This document shows positions 1 to 11,845 of a DNA stretch of 64,000 bases, in pieces. Under the pieces are notes generated by a model. That model saw only the letters and a list, made by a program, of their open reading frames with translations, searched no databases and was not told where the DNA came from. This stretch comes from Parelaphostrongylus tenuis (Eukaryota; Nematoda; Chromadorea; Rhabditida; Metastrongylidae). Positions within the stretch are counted from its first letter, which is position 1; every line of letters starts with the position of its first letter. The translations under genes and the position numbers were made by a program. Where the stretch lies: assembly GCA_019055375.1 (NCBI GenBank), contig JAHQIW010000263.1, forward strand, positions 5,001-69,000, read 5' to 3'.

Positions 1-1700
1 GATCCATGGTACTAAATCCTTTCCGGAACCCAGCTTGTTCGCTTGGCTGTCCTTTGTCCTGTGTTCTGTCACATCTGTTCAGGATGGCTCTAGTGAAGTG
101 TTTATAGCGGACAGCAAGCAGATTGAGTGATAGTTGCCCATGTCGTGAAGGTTTTCCCTTTTTGAACAACAATACGGTTTTGCTGGTTTTCCATGGAATG
201 GGAACCTTGCATTTTGACAGGTAGCGAGTGAAGAACTGAGCCAGGGTATTGATGAGAACTAGCAGTGGCTTAGGTTTTTAGGTGTTCTTGTCAAATCTCT
301 TTGGACCGGGTGTTGTTTTCTTCTTCACCGACGATATAGCATGTCGGATTTCGGAATTTCGGAAGCGAGGAGCGGTGGAGCGAGATATTCATCCTCCTTC
401 GATCTACATGACGATAAGAGGACATGGCTAGCTAAGAGATACGAGTAGTATTGATGGATGAATATCTCCATTGCCCTTCTGGAAGGTGTAAGTGTACCGC
501 CAGGGCATCGGAGTGCAATTATCTTGGTGTTATAAATGGCGAGGCCTCTGTGGGCTTTGCAAATGTTCTTCCGAGCTTCTGCCTTCTCTGCTAACTGCTC
601 GTCTGTCTTTGAAGTTTTCTCTTATCGCTTCTCTGCAGCGTTTCGCAACATCGGACATATGGATTCGGTTGCCTGCAGCTCGTGCGATTCCACGTTGACG
701 TATCAGCTAGAGTGTCTGCGGAAGCAAGCATCTCTTCGTTACCTTAGGGCTCTCGGCTTTCAGAGGGTTGTCGAGAAGATATTCAACGAGCCGATCGTAT
801 TCTTCGTCGATGCTGTCGACAACGGTATCTTCCGAGGAGCTGAATAATGCTTTGAATACATCCCAGTTTATAGTAGTTGTGGGACTTTGTTGTTTGAATT
901 CAGCGGTTTTCTCTCCTATTCGCGTAAAATGAAAGGTTGCGCAAGCGAGGCGATGATCTGATCCCGCGTAGAACTTCGGAACCAGTGACATCGGTTAGGC
1001 AAAGCGTTCGATTTATCAGAATTGGTCTATTTCGTTATGGTAGTAGCCATCGGGGACCTGCCACGTCTATCGCTGAGAGTGAGCTTTGGAATTGTGAGTT
1101 ATCATAGATGGTTTGGGTCGTCATGATGAACTCAGATAGCCTCTCACCCTGTTCATTTCATTCCAGTCCGTGGGTCCCAATGTAATGTCTTTAGACGTTT
1201 CTAGGTCTAATTTTCGCGTAAAAATCTCCGATGATGACCTTGAAGAATGTATGATCTTCTTCGAGAAATTTTCGAAGTTCACATAGAACACTTTGTCATC
1301 GTCTCCGTCATAGCTTGATGTTAGTGCGTAAACAACGAAGATGGTCAAAGCCGGCATTGAACCTAGCGTTTTAACGTAATCGAAAAAAAAAGACGATACG
1401 ATACGCCTTGTTAGTTGTCCAAGTGAATCGATGTTAACGGTCAAACTCGATTTGACGAGGACGCCAACGCCGCCGACACCTCTGCTATAACAGGTTTCAA
1501 GGACTAGTTCTTCTTTGGTGTTATAAACAGCGTAAAAAGGATGGCGTCTTGTCGTCTCAGCCAGACCAGAGGCGTCCTACCTCATCCTTCTTGCTTGATT
1601 CAATAGATCTTCTGCAGCGGATTCGTGAACAAGGTTCTTGCATTGTAGGTACAGATCGTTATTTTATTTTAGTCCGTTTCGATTTTAGCAGCCTACTTTG
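1..1700 (-). mobile_element. Broken RTE-clade non-LTR retrotransposon, 5' half (endonuclease into reverse transcriptase)
   Basis: Read on the minus strand, this is the pol of an RTE-type LINE. From right to left: a start-of-endonuclease motif CTYNARTL (about 1640), a Gly/Val stretch RGVGGVGVLV type (about 1470-1500), SMPALTIFVVYALTSSY (about 1320-1360), LGP.DWNEMNRVRGYLS (about 1130-1190), then the endonuclease end YAGSDHRLACATFHF (about 905-960). The reverse-transcriptase motif EQAGFRKGFSTMD is complete at positions 1-39. The element continues beyond the left edge. Stops and frame changes break the frame (for example after CTYNARTL), so it is a dead copy. Family assignment rests on the order and spelling of these motifs. 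Exact ends are not resolved; the 5' leader may reach about 2215. Confidence 0.85.
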
Positions 1701-1859
1701 GCCATGCGATTTTAGCAGCCTCTCCGTACTCGTGCTACCTGGCACTGCCGTACAGGGGCTGTTTTTGGGATCAGGGGAATGAGGCCCATATTTGTTACTG
1801 TTTATGGCATTTTAATACCCGACATATAGCTTGCTAGGCTCTAGACGTGGGGACTGGGT

Positions 1860-2215
1860 ACTTCGAGTAGCTTGCTAGTCTCTTTCGGAGGAGCGGGAGG
1901 AGCTCATTTGTTGGAGGCGACTCCTAACCGCCTCCCATGTACTTTCCAGTCACTTGATTGCAGACTTTTCGCCAACTTGACTCGTAGAATTAGAGTTATG
2001 TCAAGTCGGCGCTGCGGAAGCAGGGAGCTCATCCCCTGAATCCACCTGCGTCTCTGGTAGCACAAGGTCGCTTTTAAAAAGCGTTGAGCTTCCCTATCCA
2101 CCACCTGGAGACACGCCACATGCCCTCGCGACTAATGGGACGGAATCCCTCAAAGAGGGAAGTACGTGGATCACCGCATATGAGGTGATAAAATCCCCTG
2201 ACATTGCAGCGACCA
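1860..2215. other. Moderately GC-rich segment, possible 5' leader of the RTE copy
   Basis: No convincing coding exon. It is more GC-rich than its surroundings and lies directly upstream (in element orientation) of the endonuclease-coding part, so it may be the element's 5' untranslated leader. A 71-codon minus frame (1904-2119) has no recognisable domain. This is inference from position only. Confidence 0.3.
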
Positions 2216-2423
2216 ACAGTCGACAGCTCATGACTGCTAAAATGAATTAAACCTTCACATTCGACTGTTCTTACTGACCTCGCTCCAACAACAATAATTC
2301 AGTAACATTTCCTGATCTTTTCATGGAGTGTGTTATGGAAATCAAAAAGTGCTGGACTCGTGTTCCGGCCTTGCAGCCTCATTAGTAGCACGGTGCCTTT
2401 CAATTCACCCAATCCCTTAATTT

Positions 2424-2735
2424 TACATTATTGATCCGTCTTCACAGTGTTTTTTTTACATTGTGCGGATCCCAGTACTTTTAGCACTCTTTTCGTCTTT
2501 CGTCTTCATGTCGACCGTAATAGAAAACTGCTTAAACACATCACCTTGGAATTTCGAGGATAGCCTGGCTATGCCGTTCCGTAAGGCGTTTGTTGCGGAC
2601 TGCCAGCGGGTGGTTAGGGGGTGGGGGGGGGGGGGGGGGGGGGAGGGGGACGGGAAAGGGCGGGGCTTCGCTCGCAGGCGACGTAACGAGAATCACTACC
2701 ACTCGGCCACGGCACCCCTATCGCTTACAAGGAGG
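2424..2735 (-). mobile_element. tRNA-derived SINE (ATCCGTCTTC tail family) with internal G run
   Basis: On the minus strand a tRNA-like head (GTGGCCGAGTGGTAGTG, about 2700-2720) is followed by a body and ends in the tail read on plus as TTGATCCGTCTTCACAGTG, with the shared segment GCGGATCCCAGTACTT at 2465-2480. Related copies lie at 41283-41540, 53250-53545 and 59281-59520. An uninterrupted run of 21 G sits at 2623-2643 inside the copy. It lies just upstream of the first recognised HORMA exon. Confidence 0.65.
2623..2643 (+). repeat. Poly-G tract, 21 G
   Basis: Twenty-one consecutive G, followed by A and five more G. It could form a G-quadruplex. It lies within a SINE copy. Confidence 0.95.
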
Positions 2736-2838
2736 TGCAAGATTTATTTTTGCCAAAAAATGACTGATAAGTGATGAAAGATGGTTCTCTCTTCCGACTT
2801 TGATTGATTGAAAGCTTCTGGAGCATCTAGTGGTCTAG

Positions 2839-5392
2839 TTTTCGAAGGAAAGTTGCAGGCAACGTCCGTGCGTACGTGATGGATTCAACCGATGTTTTGG
2901 GAGCGCGCATGGCGCAGAAGTTCAGAGGTGTCACTGAGGCTATCGACCGACAGTATCTACGTGAACTAATACTTGTCGTCAGTTCCACGATAGAGAATGT
3001 GACGGATGTTATTGAAATGTACACATGGAGAATGCGATACGAAGTTGACGGTGGACCGCAAGCTGAGCTCCTGCAGTATGTTTTTTATACTGATTCTCAC
3101 AGATGGAAAATTTACTAGATTACTGTTTCAGAGCGGACGGAACTGTAATGGTAGCGCTCACATTCCGAGGAATGCAATATCTAAAGAAACAAACAGCGGA
3201 GCTCTTAAACTCGCTACGAACGTTATGTCGAGAATTGTTGAAACCACTGCCGCCTGGAGCGTCGGCTTTCATCCGCATAACGTACACTGACCGTCAGTTC
3301 ATTTTTTATTGCAATCACTACCACGAAATTTTAACTCACTTCTAGATTTTCAACATGAGCAGCACTAAAACAGTTATAGAAATATGAATTACTTGTCTTA
3401 AACTATTTGTAAGAAATTATAGGGACTCCAAAAGGATACCAAGCACCAGGCTTCTACCGCTTCCCCGACGATCCTATTCTACGGCCGGACGCACAGGAGG
3501 TTCAACTGGCCTTACTGCAGACCAAATACCATGGGTACGCAACTGATTCCTTGTTTTTTTTTTTTTTGATTTAGTGATTTATCGACATTTTATTCAAGCG
3601 AAGCTGCAATGTTTAGAGCCTCTCTTAAAGTGCAAAGTATATGTATAGACGATGCATATACTGTGAAATGTTGTCTGAAGGAAAAAGTAAAGCCTAGTGA
3701 TGACTCTCTCAACGAATCATTAGATGGAGAAGCTGGTGCAGGTGATGATGCACAACACCCTAGCAACAACGACACTATTGAGCGCATTAGTGGAACATCA
3801 GTGCAACAGGTACTTGGAAGATTTAAATTGACTGAGTTTGTTTAGATCTTGAATAGCGATTGTATCGAGGCAATAAAATAATCTCTTCTTTTTTGACGGA
3901 ATAACTTACATGTTCCGCGTGCACTTTAAGTATACCACGTATGGGTGGGTATATATGTACTGTGAAGGAGTAGAGTCTCTTAGTTTTAGGTTGCCATAAA
4001 TGTTCTCTACCATGGGAGTGAAGTGCCTTAATTGCGTTGCTATGAAACCCTTTATATGGCAGGGGTCCTTTATAGAGAACCTTACGTTGGAACTATGTAA
4101 TTTTGGAAACTAGGTTACTACACATGCAAAGAGAGATCAGTCAGCGCTAAAGAGCCTACGCTTGTCAGGGTGATCCTGGAAACTACCCTGCGGAACGTGA
4201 GGGGTCAAATTAATTCCGCATATTACCCTCCATAGCATCTCAGTGACATCTGATGAAGAGGAACGGTAAAAGAACTTGATTTTGTGGCAAGTATATAACT
4301 CACCAATCTAGAAATGACTGACATTGTGTTTAGATTCCCTTGAATATCTATGAGCAAGAGAAATAATGCTCGTGACCTTCTAGAGTGAGAAAAATGGTTT
4401 CTTTCATTGTTGCAGACACTTTAGGCGCCGGAGTCATTCGCCAGTTGACGCCATAATAGGTGTTGCTGGTGGTGGATATGGTGACACAGTTTGTTTGAGC
4501 GCAAAAGCCTGTTGCCTTTCTTCATATTCTCTGCAATTAATTATATCTCATTTATAGAGTGATGCCATCGAAATCGCTCGGGAGGATGCTATGGTTCTTG
4601 ATGAAACAAGGAATCGTTTCATCGCTTGGAGTTTCGGATTCAGAGTCAAGCAGATTAACTGCATTGAGTAAGTAATATCCAGTCATATTTCTTGTCTATC
4701 ACTTCATACACATTCAGACTAGGCATATATGAATAAATGAACACTGTGTGTGCATAGTGATTGTGACGGAAGGAGTTAGCGCAGTGATTCACTCCGACTT
4801 TACCAACGAAAATGAAATTGTTAATGTTCACTAGGTGTGGCAGTAGGTCGCGGATCTGTTCCAAGCCTGGCTAGCTCCGAAATTACTTCACCCCTTGAGG
4901 ACTATCCAAAGCGTTCCAGGCGTGGTCGACAATATGTAGCAAAAGCAAGTCGTGGTATTCGTGCCCATGAGCAGTCTGATAGTTCTGATTCAGTACGTTA
5001 GTTATATTCTTCACAGGCTGTAGCCGGATGGAAAATTATGTTGTTTCAGGCCAACTCCAAAGTGGTGAATGTTCCAACACCGCCTAAGAGGAGCCCAATT
5101 GTGAGTGAGAGGAACTCTTCATATCATGCCCTCTAAAGTTTTTCGATAGTTTTGAAATTTTCCTTTTAGTTCGCACATGACACTCCGCCGCCACAAGACA
5201 CCTGGTATGGCAGGCTGTGCACGGGTAGGCTTCAGTCGCCGTTGTACATATTTTTCAATATTTTTTTTTTCATGGTACGCGGATTGATTTCTCAGTTTTA
5301 GGCCACTCCCAAGGAAGCACCATCGCGGCGAAGGAAATGAAACACTGGTGGTTGATTTTCTTAGGAACTCATTGTTCGACTATGTCATGTAA
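2839..5392 (+). CDS. Meiotic HORMA-domain chromosome-axis protein (HIM-3/HTP/HORMAD type), 5' end missing
   Basis: Phase-consistent exons: 2839-3075, 3132-3292, 3423-3534, 3599-3835, 4416-4488, 4558-4667, 4866-4992, 5050-5100, 5170-5204, 5302-5392; about 411 codons. The first four hold most of a HORMA domain: AIDRQYLRELILVV, VIEMYTWRMRYE, LCRELLKPLPPGASAFI, then DRTPKGYQAPGFY, whose Y.PPGF-like motif is typical of meiotic HORMADs rather than MAD2 or REV7. The rest is a basic, Ser/Pro-rich tail (PKRSRRGRQY, PTPPKRSP). Such proteins bind closure motifs on the meiotic axis and govern pairing and crossover control. The N-terminal HORMA exon was not found; a SINE and RTE copy lie just upstream. 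The last splice is uncertain: donor 5205 gives a tail ending LFDYVM, donor 5225 another. Orthology to one of HIM-3, HTP-1/2 or HTP-3 cannot be fixed by eye. Confidence 0.82.
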
Positions 5393-5645
5393 AAATTCAG
5401 AAATACGGAGAATTTGACCACTCGCCCCATTACGGAATTTTTAACGGTCATCTATCTCAGATTTTAGCTCACAATGGCTACCTCTTGTATCATTGCCAAT
5501 CATGTACAGTCAATGGTATCTTTTTTGTTTGAGAAGAAGCAGAGGGCTAGTTGTTTATATCGTTATTATTGTGAAATATCATGGATAATTTATATGTGAG
5601 AGCCTTCAAAAGGTCTTCTTTTTCTTCACTTAGCTTTCCAAATGT

Positions 5646-5890
5646 TGTTATTTTTTAATCCTGTTCTTTCAGCTATCTGTGAATGTTGTTCTTGTAAATC
5701 TTGTGATAAATGTTGTTGTTTTGTTTTGAAGGTAGTTTTGATTTTGTACCGTATGTACTGGAGTCTTGTTATTTTTTTTTAATCCTGTTCTTCCAGCTAT
5801 CTGTGAGTGTTGTTCTTGTAAATCTTGTAATAAATGTTGTTGTTTTGTTCTGAGAGTAGTTTTGATTTTGTACTGTATGTATTAGAGTCT
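5646..5890 (+). repeat. Tandem duplication (period 124 bp) in the 3' region of the HORMA gene
   Basis: Two near-identical copies in direct repeat (about 5646-5767 and 5770-5890). Each contains TTTAATCCTGTTCTT, then GTTCTTGTAAATCTTG. The second carries a canonical AATAAA (5829-5834); the first has GATAAA at the matching place. TGTAAAT occurs at 5693 and 5817, 124 bp apart. It may be alternative 3' UTR sequence of the HORMA gene. Confidence 0.85.
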
Positions 5891-5892
5891 AT

Positions 5893-7869
5893 ACATACGT
5901 GAAGCCGTAATTCAGTCAACTGAACGAGGAAATATAAGGTCTAGTTCTGGCTTCCACAAAGACAGCAATGCTAGGCGAAAGATTAGAACGTACTGACGGC
6001 AAAAGACCTACCTATATCATCAGCATGAAGTCGAGAAAATAGAACCAAATCAAGGAAATCCATAACAGAGTGATAGGAGCTACAAACTAAATTCTTTAAT
6101 GCACTTGTTGACAAGAATCTAAGTACTAGCGATTGCAAGAGAAAGATCTGGATAACGTGAACCTAAGTAGCGAAAATATTGAGCTCATTTAGAATTGACC
6201 GCAGTTTAAAACTATTGTGAGGACCGAATCAGTTCGTAACACGTGGTTCAACTCTGTCACCAAACGTCAAGGGAGATTTTGCGAGAGCATTTTCTTAAGT
6301 TGAAAAGAAAGGATCACCCTTTGCTAGTTATCAAAATATACAACTGGGTTTATTTTACTAGGTAACATATGGTTTTAGTTTTGATGTGGATATCTAAAGT
6401 GAAAGCGCGCTAAAAAGTGTGCTTTTGAATTTTGAATATTCGTATCAAAATTGATGTTAAATTCAACCTATTGAAATAGAGCTAATACGATCTACGGACT
6501 ATCGTTAACAAGTTACAATTTCTCTTGTTGCGATCGCCGTTATTTCGAAGAGGGGAACGACTGCTGAGGAGAGATTCGTTGGTATCCACATGATGATACC
6601 ATGAAACTTTATCTTGGAGGCTGACTATTACAAATTGCACGATACCTAGCAAGGCAGCCGTTTGTATCTAGAATGGTACACACGGTATCGAACGTGTTAT
6701 AAAAACTACTCTATCCTCTAGGTTCACCTTCGCTGTAGATATTTCAAAATCCTAACATGCTCTAGAACTTGCCATAACAAACATCTAGTGCAGAGAAAGG
6801 GAATGTGTGTAGACCATAATTACTTAGTTTTCTGAAGGATATAATTATGTAATAAGACAAAGCTAATGACATGGTCTTTCAACGAAATTTCATCTTTTTG
6901 ACGACATACAACATAGAACAGTCAAAGTTCTTCAGGTTTCTGTCAAGTCAATTAAATTCCACTAAACACCATTTCGTCAGAACAAGTCATATCGGAATAA
7001 CGCACATTCGATTAGATGAGTTACGTTGACTTTCTTCACAAGGACAGAATCCTAATGAAATGCCGTATACCAAAATGGTATTAGGTCCGAGGACACAACT
7101 TGTTCAGCCTCCATAAACTTCACCGTTAATTTCAAGTTAAGAAATCGATTAGGGAGAATGAATCTACTTCAAACCATGGTTCAAGCAATGTTAAAGAATC
7201 ATCCATGATTATCTACATATGTTATGCTATCTACATATGTTATGTTGCTGCAAATCCGGTCATTTACGATTAGAATGACTGTTCGATAGAATCTCCTCAC
7301 TCTGAACTAGCAGCCTGGCAGCTAAAGGCGCCAGCTATTCTTCGCTCATCTCTTATTCCGTCTATTTACTACTTGGTCCAACTATTCTTCACTACTCAGT
7401 GAGCGGAGCTTTGACTGAATCAACATCGACACGGATGGCCTGTATATGCTGTAAAGGTAGCGGTTCGCTACAATTTCTATTGAATCAGGGCTGTGAACAT
7501 TCACCAAAGAGTGCTTTGAAATGAATCCTTGTGGTCGTTCGATGTCCATATGAACTTGACTTTGTGTAATGCTTGCTTTCTCATACACTCCACTTCATTG
7601 TTCTCTTTGCTCATCTGTCATGTGTTCGTCTTTATCAGATGAACTGCCTAACCATGTTTTTTGAAATTATATCGAACGACTACCGAGATAATGGGCAGAC
7701 ATATTCGCTGACTATGAACGTCGTGGTGCGCACCTTAAGTGGATCAGACCACCACCATGGACGACGCTTGCGCGAGAAATAAATGAAAGGAAGATGCACT
7801 GCAACAAGCGCTACTCACAGAGGCGGTCCACAAAGCTATCCAATTTTAAAAAAAGGTTTCACTATTTAT
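5893..7869. other. AT-rich intergenic stretch, no gene seen
   Basis: No exon with coding character on either strand. A short 20-mer-like duplication (ATCTACATATGTTATG twice near 7210-7245) is the only regular feature noticed. The 68- and 69-codon frames at 7382-7782 have no recognisable motif. Confidence 0.5.
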
Positions 7870-8115
7870 AGATTCTGCGTGCGTGGCAATAGTTAGAAGT
7901 GCTCTGCGACACACTTGTTCAATCAGTCAATGACCAATGGATCGAGGCGCTGACTTGATACGTCGGTAGGCCACCATGAGCCACTGTCAAGGCTAGATAT
8001 GCATTCAATCACCTCAGAGGTTGCCGGAAATTGAGAGCGAATGGATGCCGGGTTGCTCAGAGAATGGTCAACGCCGAGAGCTTTTTCTTTATTTCGTAAA
8101 ATCACTTCAAATTCT
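7870..8115 (+). mobile_element. SINE copy, family shared with 52250-52560
   Basis: Head GTTAGAAGTGCTCTGCGACACAC, body CTAGATATGCATTCAATCACCTC and end GGTCAACGCCGAGAGCTTT match the same segments in the same order at 52250-52560. The tRNA-like B box (TTGTTCAATC) is degenerate here. Confidence 0.6.
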
Positions 8116-8330
8116 TTTCGATTCATTGGGTCGCTAAGTATTGTCTCTTCTGGCTGAGTGCTCGAGAGAGCGAAGATTCGACAAAAATACACCATCATAT
8201 AGTGTCTTTATCGTCCAAGTCGCAATATCTTTTTAGAGAGTTTTTTTTAATTAATCGTGAGCTGTTCTAGCAATATATCTTTGCACTAATCTGTCTACGT
8301 TTTCACGTCCGTTCCTTAATGCAGTACATA

Positions 8331-9381
8331 TCTGTTATTTCCAATCATCTCCGGCCCTTTGGCATTAGCGCCCCGTCAGCTGTTTTTCAAAGTCTTAGTA
8401 GCCATTTGATACCTTGAGTCTAGACATTTTCAGCAGTACAATTTTTTCCGGAAAAGCCTTTTCAGTGTGCTGTAAGAGCAAAAAAATATTGAGTTTCACA
8501 CTCCATGTGTTTTTGACTGCACAGAGCCGTTTTCTAATATTTTTATTATTAGTTGTTAGCCTAAATTTCGTTAATTTGAATATTTTGTTTTGGTTCCTGA
8601 AAAGGCCTTCTGAAAGCGCTGTTGCAGCCAAAGAAGATTACCATTCACTTCCGGCGCGCTTCATCACGCGTCTTTCACACCGCGCCACGCGTAGCGAGCT
8701 CGAAGACTCCTCATAAGGTTGCAATTTTCGTTCCTTTTCAACAAATTCGCTTTTTGCTTCATTGAAATTGTTAGCCTTCCTGTATTAGAACTGTAGAAGA
8801 AATGTTCTTTAAAATCTCAGAATTCTATGGATATGAGATTTTTCGCTTTATTTTAAATCATCAAATAAATCCGCTACTAAGCCTAAGCCTAAGCAGTCTA
8901 GGCTTAGAAGTACGAAACGTAGTTTTCTTTTCGCTCTTCCAGCGCTCTGTGATCATCTTTTCAAATATCGCACTTAGCTTCAGTTTACACGATGTGACTC
9001 CGCATCGTTTATTGCTAGTTGCGAAATCCCATTCACACATTGTAGCCGAGGAAAGAGTGAGCATCGAAGGCGAAAAGTAGCCTTGTTTTGGCTACAACAG
9101 ACACTAAGAAGACCTTTTAGAAACCAAGTAAACTGCTGAAATCGTCGAGATTTAGATTATCGCATGATACTAAAAGTATTGAGGAAAATCTCTGTACAGC
9201 GAAAAACATGTCAAGTGTGAAAGTCAATTTTAATTTTTGCCGCTACAGCGCACTGGAAAGTCCTTTCAAAAAAGTGCACTATTAGATATTTCCGGATTTA
9301 AGCTGTCAAATGGCTACTAAAACTCCAAAAAACAGCAGAGGCGTGAATGCCACAGGGCTGGAGATAGCTGGCGATAACAGA
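8331..9381. mobile_element. 1.05-kb inverted-repeat element (MITE-like)
   Basis: The left end (TCTGTTATTTCCAATCATC, then GGCATTAGCGCC and TTAGTAGCCATTTGA) reads as the reverse complement of the right end (GGCGTGAATGCC, TCAAATGGCTACTAA, GATAACAGA). Arms run about 150-190 bp with scattered differences. No transposase frame lies inside; the frames at 8395-8716 and 8802-9080 are not conserved-looking. Telomere-like GCCTAA units occur inside at 8877-8894. Confidence 0.75.
8877..8894 (-). repeat. Short interstitial telomere-like repeat (about three GCCTAA units)
   Basis: CTAAGCCTAAGCCTAAGC is the complement of the nematode telomere unit TTAGGC. It is followed within 10 bases by an inverted unit (TCTAGGCTTAG). 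It is too short to be a telomere. Confidence 0.7.
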
Positions 9382-10715
9382 AATTATCGGTTTTTTTCTT
9401 ACCTTTTCACTTTTACATCGATGAATGCGTTTACTCTCCATTTTTTTCGTCTAATTGTTAATGAGTCCGTATCCATTTAAGACTGTAAGAGAAATATCTA
9501 AATACTACAAATGTTAATAACTGTGTCACGTTAGTGTATGAGATACAGGAGCGTTCAACTTTTGCCGATAATCGCCTTTGTATAAATTATTTGAGGTATT
9601 TTCTTGAAGAGAAAGAATGAAGTTTTTAGTACACAGTTCATTTGGAACAGATACGCTCCGGCATTTTTCCTCATTTCGGAGCCTAGAAAAAAGCAACCTA
9701 ATCAACCAATATCTCGATAACCAACAACGAGACCAAAATTTCGGTCCCACTGGAATCAGATCGCTTTTTCAAAAAACTCATTGCTCTCTATAAATCTCCT
9801 AGTAGGTATTCCACCTGGAGACCAACCGTACAGAGCTCACATGGTTATATGGTCCACCTATCTCACATCAAAATAGGCATATCAATTTAGTTTGGTCGTA
9901 ATTGCCGTTATGGCTTTTGCGAAAGTGAGTAAAGTAGATTTGATCGAGAAACGCCCATACGAGGTCATCCATCAAGCAGATGTGGTATATGTAAGAAATT
10001 ATTTACTAACGGATTCTATTTAAGAATTTCCCAGCTGGGCAGAACTTTGTTCAATCCAGACATGTTTCAGTCTTTTGTTGAAAGTAAAATAACCTTCCCA
10101 CTTTACACAGTTTAGTTTACTGCAGAAAATAAGTGCTGGCCTTATTCATAAAATCTTATATCTTTTATGGGTGCAATCAGGAACAGAGAGAATAGTGAAA
10201 TATCATCTAAAGTCCTCATTGTCGTTGTGAATTCTCCTCCCCTCCTGTATGGCTGCTTCTATCGATTCTCTTCGCTGTACCACTTGTCATTGACGTTCCT
10301 CTGAAGATAAATGAAATTGCAGATTGATAACCTATTAAAAAGAATAGCTAATGTAGTTGCTATTTCACCCTAATCTGTCTATAGGATTGAATTTTCGGCA
10401 CGAGTAGTTAGGGACCATTAGGGAGCAGCTGTTTCGCTTTGAAGAATTGCTCATTTTGAGTTTTTAAATTGTTTGGTGTTGCGCGAGACCTCAGTTTATC
10501 CAAATAGTACATTTTACCCATTCCTTCCAAATTCACTGATTGTCCAGATATAATGGCGGAAATGTTTTCAAGGCAAAGGAATTTTCATCATGTTAGCTTC
10601 CGTTGTTTCTTAAAAGTCCCACTTAACTAAGTAAATGGAAAGAACACGAAAATGGCCGCGATGACGCACTTAGACTAATTTTGGAACGTTGTGGTCATAC
10701 TATTCCTCATCAAAT
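9382..10715. other. Intergenic, no gene seen
   Basis: AT-rich. The minus frame at 9526-9750 lacks any motif or splice context. Nothing else stands out. Confidence 0.5.
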
Positions 10716-10892
10716 ATGGATCTACTGAGAAAGCTTGTAAACAGCACCTTGCCGAAGGACGGCTCCGCCAGAATACTTGACCAGCCACGTCCGGTGAATC
10801 CAGGTCTGAAGTTACCACGTCCTGACACCAAGCCAGCCCCTCCCGACGGAATCCATTTCAGTGACCTTGTGAAAAACTCATCTGAAAAGTGA
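10716..10892 (+). CDS. Small hypothetical protein or terminal exon, 58 codons
   Basis: The product is not recognised. From the ATG at 10716 the frame encodes MDLLRKLVNSTLPKDG, then a Pro/Lys-rich middle (PRPVNPGLKLPRPDTKPAPP), then DGIHFSDLVKNSSEK and a stop. It stands out because the segment is clearly more GC-rich than the AT-rich DNA around it and because its composition is protein-like (charged, Pro-rich, no low-complexity run). An in-frame start nine codons earlier (10689) is less likely. No signal peptide or membrane segment. It may be a single-exon small gene, the last exon of a gene whose upstream exons I did not find, or chance. Confidence 0.4.
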   Translation: MDLLRKLVNSTLPKDGSARILDQPRPVNPGLKLPRPDTKPAPPDGIHFSDLVKNSSEK

Positions 10893-11365
10893 AGGATCAG
10901 AGAACATTTTTAATTGAATGTCGCTGAGTAATTTGTTCTCTGTTATGGTATACAAATACAAAAATCTCAAATCATTGAACGTAAACGGAATCTATCTGCT
11001 CACTTCGACCTAATCATGAAACGCTTTATCTTTTCATTTGTCTCATTCACGAATCGCGTAAACATTTGTTTTGATGGAGCAGCAACAGTGGCTCAACTTT
11101 TCAAATGTACATCTTGTAAAAATATGAGAAGAAAAAATTGACTGCTTTTGAATCAAAATCTAAAGGCATTAAGAACGAATGACTTTTTTGTTTCAATTAC
11201 AGGCTCTTCCCTTCTCACTGCGAGAAACGCAACGTCCAATTCAAATTTCAACCGAGATCACACTAATTTTTTTAGCAAAAACGCGACTATATATCGTGGT
11301 GCACCCTCCACATATTCTTTATTTGACTGATAGTTTGTGCATCTTTGTAGGGAGTTTTGTGAGGT
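10893..11365. other. Intergenic, no gene seen
   Basis: AT-rich. Overlapping 60-85 codon frames run into a G tract and look non-coding. Confidence 0.5.
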
Positions 11366-11387
11366 GGGGGGGAGGGGGGGGGGGGGG
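11366..11387 (+). repeat. Poly-G tract (7 G, A, 14 G)
   Basis: G runs at 11366-11372 and 11374-11387 separated by a single A. It is a potential G-quadruplex. Confidence 0.95.
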
Positions 11388-11689
11388 CCGTCGAGAAATG
11401 CTTATTTACACAGAAATTCTCCCGAGCGTTCATTGACTTATAATTTGACAATCAAAATGGCAAATTTCTATTCTTCTTTTCAGACGAGCGATCATCAGAA
11501 TTTGCTGCACAGATAAGCACTTCTTGTATTTGATTCGTTTAGTCGTTGAGAACGTTGGGAGAGTGAATCGAACCAGCTCCATGTTTATCACCTTCCTTTG
11601 TAAAACATTGCGTCACTAACCACTGTGCTACCCTGTTCACTTTCTGATTGATGATTACTGTTCAAGTATTCTGCGTCGAATCCTTTATA

Positions 11690-11845
11690 TGTGGGGGTAT
11701 ATCTCCAAGGGATTGGCTGAACCGAAGGGTACGCGTGCTAGTGATGAGCCTGAAAGGGTGAAACAGCAGCTGCATCGTACTGCATGTGTCGTATCAGACC
11801 TCATAACAAGCTCAAACATGTTATAATGCTATCAGATAATCAAGT
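11690..11845 (+). repeat. Dispersed repeat, partial relative of 34687-34973
   Basis: GGGGGTATATCTCC, AAGGGATTGGCTGAACCGAA, GATGAGCCTGAAA, GAAACAGCAGCT, CAGACCTCAT and AACATGTTATAATG recur in the same order at about 34810-34960. The clear inverted left arm of the other copy is not evident here. Confidence 0.6.

Noticed and set aside
10394..10412. TTCGGCACGAG, resembling a cDNA-library adapter
   Set aside because: The adapter's GAATTC is not intact (GAATTTTCGG), the flanks are continuous genomic-looking sequence, so chance is likelier than contamination.
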